Source of the DNA: Botryococcus braunii
Lineage: Eukaryota; Chlorophyta; Trebouxiophyceae
Reading direction: 5' to 3'
Length of the DNA: 17,500 nucleotides
NCBI GenBank assembly: GCA_002005505.1
Contig: KV908438.1
Coordinates: 277,226 to 294,725 of the forward strand
Below the pieces are notes generated by a model. That model was not told where the DNA came from, searched no databases, and worked only from the letters and a program-made list of their open reading frames with translations. Made by a program: the position numbers and the translations under genes. Shown one piece after another: positions 1-8,640 of the stretch; within the stretch, counting starts at the first letter, position 1; each line of letters starts with the position of its first letter.

Positions 1-2
1 CA

Positions 3-758
3 CCAGTGCTCAAGGCACCAGATTTTGATAAGCCGTTTACAGTTATAAGTGATGCAAGTGGATTTGGCATGGGTGGCGTATTGGTTCAAGATGGCCGCCC
101 CATTGCTTACAATAGCAAGAAGTTCACGCCTGCAGAGAGAAACTATGGTGTGACTGAACAAGAACTACGAGCAGTGGTCTATAATCTGGAAGTTTGGCGC
201 CCGTATCTCGAAGGTGCTGAGAAGGTTACTATCATCACAGACCACAATCCGAATACATTCTTTCAGGACAAGCAAGTGTTGTCTAGAAGACAAGTCCGCT
301 GGTATGAGCTTCTTTCAAGATTCCATCTGGAATGGAAATACGAGCCGGGACGCACGAACGTTGCGGATCCTTTAAGTCGGTCACCAGCGCTATTGCGAGC
401 CATGCATGTTGGCATTGAAATTGCAGCAGTAACGACTCGTTCTCGGACGACAGGGTTCTCACAACCCGCTCCACCCACACGGGGGGACTCTTCCATACCA
501 CAGGGGAGCGCGGTTGAGGGAGCGGTGTCCACCCACTTGGGGAACCAGGCCTTACCACAGGGGACTCAGTCCACCCACACGGGAGGTCGGGTTCTACCAC
601 AGGGGACCCACCTTGGTAGTTCGGGGTGCGAGTCTACGCATGTTAACAAGAAACAAAAAGTTGTGGCTAGACCACGTGATTCAATTTTTGACCCCATACG
701 GATTCCTACGGGACCGTCTATTGCCAATGACTTCTTGTCTCGCCTTCGAGAAGCGTAA
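3..758 (+). CDS. Polyprotein fragment: RNase H domain and linker (5' end outside window)
   Basis: RNase H degrades the RNA strand of the RNA/DNA hybrid during reverse transcription. The frame is open to the left edge, so there is no start codon here; the GTG at 6 is only an internal codon. Counting from that codon, the acidic residues fit the gypsy RNase H set: D16 in DASGFGMGG, E53 in TEQEL, D79 in ITDHNPN and D121 in VADPLSR. The domain ends near residue 125. A low-complexity linker follows (residues about 150-215) with repeated STHxG and LPQGT motifs. The frame stops at TAA 756-758. The codons after the stop continue in the same frame into the integrase ORF, so the stop is a single nonsense codon and not a frameshift. 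Confidence 0.85.
   Translation, partial: PVLKAPDFDKPFTVISDASGFGMGGVLVQDGRPIAYNSKKFTPAERNYGVTEQELRAVVYNLEVWRPYLEGAEKVTIITDHNPNTFFQDKQVLSRRQVRWYELLSRFHLEWKYEPGRTNVADPLSRSPALLRAMHVGIEIAAVTTRSRTTGFSQPAPPTRGDSSIPQGSAVEGAVSTHLGNQALPQGTQSTHTGGRVLPQGTHLGSSGCESTHVNKKQKVVARPRDSIFDPIRIPTGPSIANDFLSRLREA
471..606 (+). repeat. Three degenerate ~36-bp repeats in the RNase H-integrase linker
   Basis: Three copies begin with CCACCCAC and end with TACCACAGGGGA, at 471-507, 529-564 and 571-606. They are in frame and encode the STHxG...LPQGT stretch of the linker. A fourth copy lies outside the coding region at about 2790-2823, between the pol stop and the polypurine tract. Confidence 0.75.
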
Positions 759-800
759 GCAGCCGACTCATTCTATTCTAATCCTGAAAATGTCAGCAAG

Positions 801-2309
801 ATGGTACAACAAGATGGCATTTGGTACATCCAACGCGGTGAGTTGCTTGTAATCTCGGTACCGCACGATGTCGACTTGCGCACGTTGATCATTTCACATT
901 ATCATAGCCCGCCATGCAGAGGACATGGAGGTTTGGCAAAGACAAAGGATCTCATTGAAAGACATTTCCATTGGCATGGATTGTACACGCAAGTGAAGAA
1001 GTTCATTGATACTTGTGAATTTTGCCAGAGGAACAAGTCCTCAAATCAGGCACCAGCCGGACCCTTGCAACCTATTGCTCCACCAGATCAGCCTTTTGAT
1101 ACAATCTCAATGGATTTGATTGTTGATCTACCAGTAGACAAGACCACTGGTGATGATTCTATCTTAGTCATTGTTGACAAGCTCACCAAGATGGCAAAGT
1201 TTCTTTCTTGTCGCAAGACGGTTGGATCAACCGCCATTGCTGAGATGCTGTACAGTAAGGTGTTCGCCGTGTACGGCAAGCCTGCTCAGCTCATTACGGA
1301 TCGTGATCCAAGGTTCACTGGCAATTTCTTTCGTGAATGGTGTTCTGGCCTTAATATCAAGCAATGTTTCACGTCAGCTTATCATCCTCATTCAGACGGC
1401 CAGACCGAGAGAATGAATCGCATTTTGGAGGACTACCTCCGTAACTATGTCAATCCACAGGGAGATGATTGGGTCAAGTACCTCCCTAGTGCTGAATTTG
1501 CGATCAATAACGCATATCAGGAGAGCATAAGGACCTCTCCATTCTTTCTAAATCTGGGTCGCCACCCCAATGCTGTTGAGGGGCTGGAAGCGTTCCTACC
1601 CAAAGTGATTCCTGACACGCGGGCACATGTGTTTAAAGTCCAAGAAGCAACGGACGTGCGCCGACGTATTCAAGACCAAACCAGGGCAGCCCAAGCGTGC
1701 TTGCAAGCAGCACATGATCGTGAAAAGTTGTGGGTTCAAGCCCGTGGCAATATTGAAGAGGCACAACAGCGTCAAAAGAAGCATTATGATAAACACAGAC
1801 GCGAAGTCGTGTATCAGGAAGGAGACCAAGTTCTCTTGTCCACAAGAAATGCCGGTCGCAGAAGTGTGCTAAGCACTAAATTTCTGCCAAAGTTCGTTGG
1901 TCCATTCAAGGTGCTGTCGCGGGTGGGTGATGTTGCCTATAAGTTGGAACTCCCACAAGGAATCCGCTGGCACAATGTGTTCCATGTAAGCTTGCTCAAG
2001 CCGTATAAGCAACCGACACAAGTGGGCACAATGATGCCTCAACCACCTCCGTTACCCCCAGTCATTGATGGTGATATGTATTATGCAGTTGAGGACATCG
2101 TCGGGCACAAGGTGAAAGCTCACCACGTGAATAAGAAGAAACACCACGATGATCCAAAGCGCAAGGGCAAAGCCACATACTTGTATCTTGTTAAGTGGGC
2201 TGGATACCCATCAAGTGATAATTCATGGGAGCCCGTATCCAACTTTGCGCATAACGCGGAGACCCGTGCCATGCTATCAGCTTACAAGAAGAGGAATGGG
2301 TTGAAGTGA
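801..2309 (+). CDS. Polyprotein fragment: integrase with C-terminal chromodomain
   Basis: Integrase joins the retrotransposon cDNA to host DNA. Counting from the ATG at 801: an HHCC finger uses histidines in the H33-H42 stretch with C72 and C75; the catalytic DDE set is D105 (MDLIVDLP), D167 (ITDRDPRF) and E203 (GQTERMN), which gives the D,D35E spacing; a GPF module lies at 367-369 with HNVFHVSLLKPY near 391-402; a chromodomain covers about 425-490 (YYAVEDIVGHKVKA, LYLVKWAGYP, SWEPVSNF) with a basic insert (residues about 441-457) after its first strand. The reading frame is open from 759, directly after the TAA, so the ATG at 801 is just the first downstream methionine and not a demonstrated start. 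All visible integrase signature residues are present, suggesting recent insertion. Confidence 0.9.
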   Translation: MVQQDGIWYIQRGELLVISVPHDVDLRTLIISHYHSPPCRGHGGLAKTKDLIERHFHWHGLYTQVKKFIDTCEFCQRNKSSNQAPAGPLQPIAPPDQPFDTISMDLIVDLPVDKTTGDDSILVIVDKLTKMAKFLSCRKTVGSTAIAEMLYSKVFAVYGKPAQLITDRDPRFTGNFFREWCSGLNIKQCFTSAYHPHSDGQTERMNRILEDYLRNYVNPQGDDWVKYLPSAEFAINNAYQESIRTSPFFLNLGRHPNAVEGLEAFLPKVIPDTRAHVFKVQEATDVRRRIQDQTRAAQACLQAAHDREKLWVQARGNIEEAQQRQKKHYDKHRREVVYQEGDQVLLSTRNAGRRSVLSTKFLPKFVGPFKVLSRVGDVAYKLELPQGIRWHNVFHVSLLKPYKQPTQVGTMMPQPPPLPPVIDGDMYYAVEDIVGHKVKAHHVNKKKHHDDPKRKGKATYLYLVKWAGYPSSDNSWEPVSNFAHNAETRAMLSAYKKRNGLK

Positions 2310-2903
2310 CCTAGATACCCACCTCCCAGGCAGGCCATCCTCTTGAGGCGGGGGGGGGGGGGGGGGAAGCCTAAGCCACATCAATTATGTACGTGAACGC
2401 TCACGGTACGTGCTACCGATAGTAGATACTTGAATTGGCACAGAAGCTGGGTCGTCCTGAGCAATTGCCAGAACTTGCATTAATGGCAGCGTCGTACAGG
2501 GACTGCAGCCCTGCGTCGATGAGCACCGGCCCACTGGAGGGTCTCATCAGCCGACGGGTGTGTGGGCATAGGACGACGGATCCTTTAGCTCCTCACTTAC
2601 ACGCGATTCCCCAACGCAGCTGGTGGTAGTTGCTAGAAGGACTTACAGCTTATGGGAGCAGTCCTGACGAGACGGGCCCTCGTCCCCTGAACCACGTCTA
2701 GTTGGATAGTTGGGAGGCTGGCCACCTCACTGCTATTTCATGTAGGCGGAGTAGTTGGTCGCTACTCAGGATCAGGATAACTCACGTGGTCACCCACACG
2801 GGCCCTCGCGGTACCACAGGGACCATTGTGTAGTGCATATGATATTTTGCATGTTGCTGTTTATTGGTTATTGCATGGTCTGTCCGAGGACGGCCAGATA
2901 CTT
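2310..2903 (+). other. Noncoding tail of the chromovirus between pol stop and polypurine tract
   Basis: This stretch of about 590 bases has no convincing coding content. It holds a 17-G run at 2350-2366, within a CTTGAGG(C)G context that resembles the later polypurine tract (CTTGAGGTGGGGGG), and one copy of the CACCCACACGGG...TACCACAGGGAC motif at 2790-2823 that also occurs in the polyprotein linker. It is read as element 3' untranslated sequence because it lies between the chromodomain stop and the LTR start. Confidence 0.6.
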
Positions 2904-2917
2904 GAGGTGGGGGGAGA
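2904..2917 (+). promoter_or_regulatory. Polypurine tract (plus-strand primer)
   Basis: GAGGTGGGGGGAGA (one T interruption) lies directly before TGTAACC. A purine run ending at a TG is the usual boundary of a 3' LTR, and this GGGGGGAGATGTAA arrangement is typical of plant and algal chromoviruses. A less well placed G-rich run lies at 2342-2369. Confidence 0.65.
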
Positions 2918-3120
2918 TGTAACCGCGCTCGAGGACAAGTCCCGAGTAGCAGCGGTACAATCGAAAGCGCAGTACGGTTGGAGGTTCGGTAGCTCGTTAC
3001 AGGGCGTTATACCAGACGGTTGCCTTTGACGGCTGAGACGAGCGAGATACAATGAAGTAATGTAATGAATGGAATGCCCTTTCCGTGTCCGTAAGCCCTC
3101 CTTCTCTTCCAGCTGGTATA

Positions 3121-3126
<6 letters not shown>
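2918..3126 (+). repeat. Candidate 3' LTR (start clear, right end uncertain)
   Basis: The sequence starts TGTAACC immediately after the polypurine tract. It includes a TATAATATATA stretch near 3117-3126 and then passes straight into an ATGT microsatellite, so the LTR end is either there or lost. No 5' LTR is in the window for comparison. Confidence 0.45.
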
Positions 3127-4011
<885 letters not shown>

Positions 4012-4530
4012 TATGGACGCCAGGTCCTGAACCGGCTGCACAATGTGTTCCCGCGCATCACTTCCGGGGGTGCCACCCACACGCTTCTCCATCGGCATGG
4101 CCGCCAACCCTGGGAGGGCTTGCATGCCTCTCCTCGTCTCTGCCCGTCTGAGCGGGCTCAGCTTTGCACATACTCTAGGTGGTTTAATACTCCGTCCCGC
4201 GCCACTCTCTCTAGGCTTTTGTGGTTACGTATGAGTGTTTCCAAGTTGAGGGTTTTCCATCGATTCCGCATGGGGGTTCACAACCTTCCTATTGATGCTG
4301 GTCGTCGTCGGGGCATCCCCCGTTCCCACCGGTTCTGTGATCAGTGTCAGGCTGGTTTGGTGGGTGATGAACACCACCTTGTCTTTTCCTGTTCGGCCCT
4401 TCAGCCGATCCGGGACCGTTACCCCCATCTTTTTCGTTCCCCCTTTCGGTCGTTACGTCAGTTCGTCTGGCAAGATGACCTTCAGTCTGTGGTTAACTTC
4501 CTTTATGATTGTTTTCAGTTTCGGTCTTAG
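4012..4530 (+). pseudogene. C-terminal fragment of a LINE reverse transcriptase protein
   Basis: The frame is open from about 4012 to TAG 4528-4530. It contains PWEGLHASPR, the stretch KLRVFHRFRMGVHNLPID, and a zinc-knuckle-like CDQC...EHHLVFSC (C-x2-C-x9-H-x4-C) followed by RDRYPHLF. These match the region downstream of RT in LINEs that carry an APE endonuclease. The catalytic RT domain is missing, so the fragment cannot encode an active enzyme. The part that begins PWEGLH resembles WWEGLHPAPH in the decayed LINE at the right end of this window. Confidence 0.7.
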
Positions 4531-4746
4531 GTTTGTGTCTTGCCCTTTGCTGGCCCTTGCCCACTCTTGGGCTGTGTCCTGGGGCTTTCCTGCCCCTTCC
4601 TTTGTGTCCTGGGGCTTTCATGCCCTTCCTTTGTGCTCTTGGCTCCCCACTCGGTACTTTGGGTTTGTGTTTGGCCTTGATTCTTAGGGTTTGTGTTTGG
4701 TTTCTCTCGGTGTCTTGCTGCGTCGGTGTTCGGTTTTCCATCTCAT

Positions 4747-4761
4747 CAGCCCTTTGGGCTG
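4747..4761 (+). other. Hairpin in LINE 3' UTR
   Basis: CAGCCC-TTT-GGGCTG, a perfect 6-bp stem about 45 bases before the A tail. Some LINEs use a 3' stem-loop as the template recognition signal for their RT; that role here is inference. Confidence 0.4.
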
Positions 4762-4855
4762 GGTTGATGTAATTCCTTCCTCTTTTACAAGAGTGGAGTA
4801 AAAAAGACCAGCCCAATGTTCAGGGACCCAAACCCCCAATGTGTCAAGCTATGAG

Positions 4856-7800
4856 TCACACCCGGCGAGCGGCCAGCTGGCGACCCACAGCCGCCGCAAT
4901 GATGAAACTGACCCGACGAATGACAAAATATCCCTCCACATCTTCTTGAGCAATGATGGCTTGGTTCAAAAGCCCCTGGAGCCTCTGCAACAAGGCCAGC
5001 GCATCAGCATGCAACCCTCCCAATGTTTCAAAAGCGAAGGCTTGGAAAGCCACAGGCGGCTGCTGACGCGACAACAAGACAGCATAGCGGGTCTGCTTGT
5101 CTTGGGCAGCGCGCGCGGCGGCCCCACCCGGCACGAAGTGCAGCAAGTTGGCAACTGTGAGTGGGGAAGAGCCAACGATGTCGATATAAAGGTCACGCCC
5201 CTCCTCCCACGCATGGAGGCGGAGGTCTGCGCGACGGCGCTCCTGGCCAGGGACAGGGGTGGGAAAGGCGGGTTCCCGGGTGACCCGCTGACGAGCTGAG
5301 GTAAGGACAGCGTCCAGGCCGTTACGAACGGAGTAATGTCGGCCGACAATGGCAACATCCCCCCCTGAGGTGCAGTGGACCGCGTGGTCGCCCCAGACAT
5401 CCAACTCCCTCAAGCAGCACGGGCATTGGGAGCCAGGGTGGAAAATGGGGATCAAGAGCTGGTATTGAAGGCGGCAGCGGAACGACTCTGGGGGCATGGG
5501 TTGCTGCAAATGGGGAACTGGGAGAGCCAGCAGCCAATCAGACGCTCCCGGCTGTGTAAGAGATTGGAGCACAGCACGGTCGCGATCCGAGCGAGCAGGG
5601 TCATCAAGAACCTCCTGGTATGCGCGGTGAGACAAGGGTTTGGACAGCCGGGCTTGCACTTTGCTGCGGACAAAATCCGGATCCTCGAAGAGCGCCGCAT
5701 CGAAATCAGGAACAAGGGCGCAGTAGTCAGCCTTGGCAGCTAGGGCAGCGGGGACAAGAGGGGCAGTGGATGTCCCCAGAAGGCGGTCCTGGAGGGGGGC
5801 TGTCTGCGTGACGGAGGCGAGATAGGCACAAGGCAGAAGGGAAGTGGCCTTAGTGACCCCTAAACCCCCCTGGGCAATAGGCAAGCCAGCCAAGGTTTGC
5901 TGCAAAGGGCCAAAACCACCACCACCAGCTGTGACAATGGATTGGAGGACCTGGGTTTGGAGCATATCAAAGGTCACCAAAGCTTGCGCAGCTGCAGCTG
6001 GCGGCATGGTCCGGGCTGTGAAAACCACCTTGCAGGTCCCAAGGCAACTGCGAAGCAACAGAAGCTCGGCTTGGGGGTGGCGGAGAATCGGCAAACGCTG
6101 GAGCGAGGCTGCCACGGCATCAACGTGCGCCTGGGCTACGGAAGCCGCGTACTCGACGGACACGGTGACCGCTGCCCCCAACACTATCAAACCAGCACGA
6201 GTTTCATTGACGAAGCCCAGAGGGAACCCATCCAAATGCTGAGGGTTCGGGCGCGGCGACCACACACAGCACTTGTGAGGGTTGAGGCTCAAGCCATATG
6301 CGGGGGCCCGGTCAACAACCAACTGGACTGCCTGCTGCGCTGCGGGCACGGGACCAACAAACGTGCCGTCATCCAGATACCACCCTTGGTGTACGTCGGG
6401 ACACTCCCGATGAAGGTCAAGGAGGAGTGGCTGGACAGTGAGCGCAAAAAGCAGCGGAGAGAGGGGGTCCCCTTGCTGGACCCCTGTTGTGGAGTCCACG
6501 ACATGGGGCCCAACATACTGATGGGCCGCGCAGCCGTACGTCGTCGCCACATACTGCCAGATGCTGGGGCAATGGAGGGCGACTTCCCCAAGCATGCGGT
6601 TGCGGTCGACCGTATTGAAAGCATTTTGGAAGTCCAAGCTGACAACGACGAGGTCGGGGGAATCTTGCTGGTGTGCCACCAAGCGGTTGAGGGCATGGAC
6701 GAGGCCTTCTGCACCCCCTCGGACTCCAACCCCAACTTGGTGTGGCTGCAAATACTCACTGACAGCGGGCAAGACGGCTGCAACAGCTATCTTGGAAACC
6801 AGACGGCGCAGGGTGAGCCCCACTGCAATGGGCCGGATACCCCCATTGGGCTTCAAGAGAGGGGTGATGGGAGCGCTGGCCCAATAAGATCGCAAGGGAG
6901 GGGGAACATCCCCAGCTAAGGCCCGATTGACCACGCCAAGGAGGCTGTCCAATAAGAGGTCTGAGCCACCTACAGAGAAGGCATGTTTTATATGTAATGG
7001 GGTCAAGCCGTCCCGCCCGCCAGCGGTACCAGGTGGGAAGGTTTTGAGGGCAGCCAAGACTTCCTCCACTTGGGCACGGTAAGGGGCCTGCGCAGGCGGG
7101 GCGCCAACGGGAAGCGGTCGGATAGGATGAAGCGCTGCCAATGCAGCACATGTGTCAGGCGTGGCTGGGGCGATGGTGGCAGGCTCCAACATCCGAACAG
7201 CCGCTGATAAATGGCCATCTGCAACCTTGCGCAAGACGCGAGCGGCAAGCGCCGCATCGTCTAATGGGCGGGGTGGGGCAGTGGCTGCAGGCGCGGTGGC
7301 CAAGAGTTCATCAATTAGGCCATCAATATCCCCATCCAACCATGCGCGGGCCCGACGGCGGACGTGCTGCGCAACTCCCTCACCCCGAGGCCTGCGACGA
7401 GCTGACAGGACGCACATCGGAAGGATCAACAGCTCAACCCAGGCAGCCTCGGAGCCCGAGTCCGCAACAGCCTTGAGAGCGGACCGCAATGCTGCAGCCC
7501 AAGGTATCCATGCTGACCTAGGGACCCTGCGGTACGAATGGTGACCAAGGGTGAAAACTTGATGGACAAGGGCAGGGGTCAGGGGATGGCGGCGGACACG
7601 GGCCGGGAAAGCAGAGGGCGGAGGATCAGCAACGGCGGCGGATGCACGCGGTCGTCCTCGGGGTTGCGAATGGAGGCGGCCCTGGGGCTCTGAAGTATCC
7701 TGCGGCGGCGGTGCAGGGCGGGGAAGGCCAGGAAGAAGGTTAACATCAGGGGGAACCAGGCCATCCTCCAGATTCCACAAGCGCTGGCAGGTGTCTGGGT

Positions 7801-8062
7801 TGGTTGCGCACGAAAGAACTCCCAGGGAATGGGTTTTGAAGCAAGTGGTGCACAACCAGCTGGAGGTAGCTCGCAAGATGGCTTCAAGCTTCCTGTACTC
7901 TGCTGGGGATCTGAGTTGCGACACCCAGTCATCCCGCCCAGCATCGCCGAGCTTGTGGAACCTCTGCAAGTGACGTAGGAGCCCAGCACCCGTAGTGATC
8001 TTACGAGACTTGCATGATGCCTTCCAAGGGCAGGTGGGGTCAAAGAGAGGAACGCTGGCCAT
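4856..8062 (-). CDS. Non-LTR retrotransposon protein: C2H2 finger, reverse transcriptase, CCHC, restriction-like endonuclease
   Basis: This would make a DNA copy of its own RNA at a nicked target site. The frame is open further upstream (to 8359), but the ATG at 8062, in GATGCCATGGCC context, directly precedes the first conserved domain and the upstream frame is tandem repeat, so I chose it (about 1068 aa). Domains from that Met: C2H2 finger C11-C17-H31-H36; CTTC at 71-74, perhaps a second finger; a proline-rich linker (about 110-160); RT about 330-600 with RPIAVGLTLRRL (409-420), motif A SLDFQNAF with D477, motif B GVQQGDPLSPLLFAL (527-541), motif C YLDD (562-565); CCHC at C880, C883, H893, C897 within the stretch DVWGDHAVHC; then RHYSVRN (908-914), E930, RRADLRL with D946 and DLYIDIV with D961, read as a PD-(D/E)XK nuclease. 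There is no internal stop or frameshift, which suggests recent activity. Confidence 0.85.
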   Translation of the reverse strand: MASVPLFDPTCPWKASCKSRKITTGAGLLRHLQRFHKLGDAGRDDWVSQLRSPAEYRKLEAILRATSSWLCTTCFKTHSLGVLSCATNPDTCQRLWNLEDGLVPPDVNLLPGLPRPAPPPQDTSEPQGRLHSQPRGRPRASAAVADPPPSAFPARVRRHPLTPALVHQVFTLGHHSYRRVPRSAWIPWAAALRSALKAVADSGSEAAWVELLILPMCVLSARRRPRGEGVAQHVRRRARAWLDGDIDGLIDELLATAPAATAPPRPLDDAALAARVLRKVADGHLSAAVRMLEPATIAPATPDTCAALAALHPIRPLPVGAPPAQAPYRAQVEEVLAALKTFPPGTAGGRDGLTPLHIKHAFSVGGSDLLLDSLLGVVNRALAGDVPPPLRSYWASAPITPLLKPNGGIRPIAVGLTLRRLVSKIAVAAVLPAVSEYLQPHQVGVGVRGGAEGLVHALNRLVAHQQDSPDLVVVSLDFQNAFNTVDRNRMLGEVALHCPSIWQYVATTYGCAAHQYVGPHVVDSTTGVQQGDPLSPLLFALTVQPLLLDLHRECPDVHQGWYLDDGTFVGPVPAAQQAVQLVVDRAPAYGLSLNPHKCCVWSPRPNPQHLDGFPLGFVNETRAGLIVLGAAVTVSVEYAASVAQAHVDAVAASLQRLPILRHPQAELLLLRSCLGTCKVVFTARTMPPAAAAQALVTFDMLQTQVLQSIVTAGGGGFGPLQQTLAGLPIAQGGLGVTKATSLLPCAYLASVTQTAPLQDRLLGTSTAPLVPAALAAKADYCALVPDFDAALFEDPDFVRSKVQARLSKPLSHRAYQEVLDDPARSDRDRAVLQSLTQPGASDWLLALPVPHLQQPMPPESFRCRLQYQLLIPIFHPGSQCPCCLRELDVWGDHAVHCTSGGDVAIVGRHYSVRNGLDAVLTSARQRVTREPAFPTPVPGQERRRADLRLHAWEEGRDLYIDIVGSSPLTVANLLHFVPGGAAARAAQDKQTRYAVLLSRQQPPVAFQAFAFETLGGLHADALALLQRLQGLLNQAIIAQEDVEGYFVIRRVSFIIAAAVGRQLAARRV

Positions 8063-8089
8063 GGCATCACCAGCTGGGCAACCCAACCC

Positions 8090-8640
8090 CAAGACCGTTC
8101 TGGATGCTGGAAAGTGGTGAAGCCCCCAGTCCCTCTGAAAAACTGGCGGGGCTGAGGCGAAGCGGAGAAGAAAAGGGAAAACCAAGATGATGTGTGAAGA
8201 AACACAGGAGTAAGTGTTGTAAAACACTGGAATCTCCGTAAGTGCTGGATGCTGGGGAGAGGTGAAGCTGTGAGTCCCTGTGAACGACGGGCCGGCGGAG
8301 GCAAATCTGAGGGGCCAAAAAAGAAAAAGAAAAAACCAATACTGTGTGTTAAGAAACACAGGAAGTGGGGAAGAACACGGGAAATTCCGCAGATGCCAGA
8401 CGCCAGAAAGTTACGAGTCCTGCGGAAAGACTGGCCGAGCTGGTGCAAATCCGAGGAAGAAAACAGGAAAACCAATACGATGTGGTATCAAACTGAGAAT
8501 GAAGTGTTGAAAAACACTGGAAATTCCGCAAAGGCTGGACGCTGAAAGTGGCGAAGCTGCCAGCCCCGCTTAAAGACTGGCCAGGCGAAGGCAAATCTGA
8601 GAAAAAAGATAAAATCAATACTATGGGTGACGAAACAGAT
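8090..8640 (-). repeat. Four tandem ~145-bp monomers at the 5' end of the REL element
   Basis: The marker CTGGATGCTGG and its variants recur at 8100-8110, 8245-8255, 8396-8406 and 8535-8545 (spacing 145, 151 and 139). Each is followed by GACTGGCC-like, GCAAATCTGAG-like and AAAACCAATACTATG-like segments in the same order. On the element's coding strand the units are pyrimidine-rich. The array ends about 30 bases before the chosen start codon. By analogy with the promoter monomers of mouse L1, it may be a repeated 5' UTR or promoter; that role is inference. Confidence 0.8.

Larger units (their letters stand above)
1..3126 (+). mobile_element. Ty3/gypsy chromovirus LTR retrotransposon, 3' half
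   Basis: The domain order is RNase H, HHCC zinc finger, DDE integrase, GPF module and C-terminal chromodomain, then a noncoding tail, a polypurine tract and a TGTAAC LTR start. RNase H followed by integrase is the Ty3/gypsy order, and the terminal chromodomain places it among chromoviruses, whose chromodomain is thought to direct integration to particular chromatin. Gag, protease, most of RT and the 5' LTR lie left of the window. One in-frame TAA breaks the pol frame, so this copy is probably inactive unless the stop is read through. The right end of the LTR runs into an ATGT microsatellite, so the exact end and target-site duplication cannot be seen. Confidence 0.88.
4012..4806 (+). mobile_element. 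5'-truncated LINE: C-terminal coding end plus 3' UTR and short A tail
   Basis: This is the 3' end of a non-LTR retrotransposon. It starts abruptly within the C-terminal region of the RT protein, as expected from incomplete target-primed reverse transcription. The coding part ends at 4530. The 3' UTR has a duplicated CTGGGGCTTT...TGCCC unit near 4578-4630, a hairpin CAGCCC-TTT-GGGCTG at 4747-4761, and ends GTGGAGTAAAAAAG near 4806. The neighbouring element on the right lies on the opposite strand, tail to tail. Confidence 0.7.
4807..8640 (-). mobile_element. REL-endonuclease (R2/NeSL/Utopia-like) non-LTR retrotransposon, apparently complete
   Basis: Read on the minus strand, this has an array of four ~145-bp monomers (8640 to about 8090), a single intact ORF (8062 to 4856) with C2H2 finger, RT, CCHC and a restriction-like endonuclease, and about 50 bases of 3' sequence before the A-tract of a neighbouring LINE. 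One ORF with a C-terminal restriction-like endonuclease in place of an N-terminal APE endonuclease is the layout of the early-branching non-LTR clades. No rDNA is seen on either side, so it is not an R2 in its usual 28S site. Both outer boundaries are estimates, and no target-site duplication could be identified. Confidence 0.75.

Noticed and set aside
5897..6919. 340-codon plus-strand open frame opposite the RT domain
   Set aside because: It is antisense to the conserved RT frame and shows no independent domain.
8063..8359. Upstream extension of the REL ORF to the ATG at 8359
   Set aside because: These 99 codons are translated tandem monomers, and the ATG at 8062 has better context and directly precedes the zinc finger. 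Not fully excluded.
7579..8475. 298-codon minus-strand open frame overlapping the REL element
   Set aside because: It is a shadow frame of the REL ORF and its 5' monomers; the RT, finger and nuclease motifs are all in the other frame.
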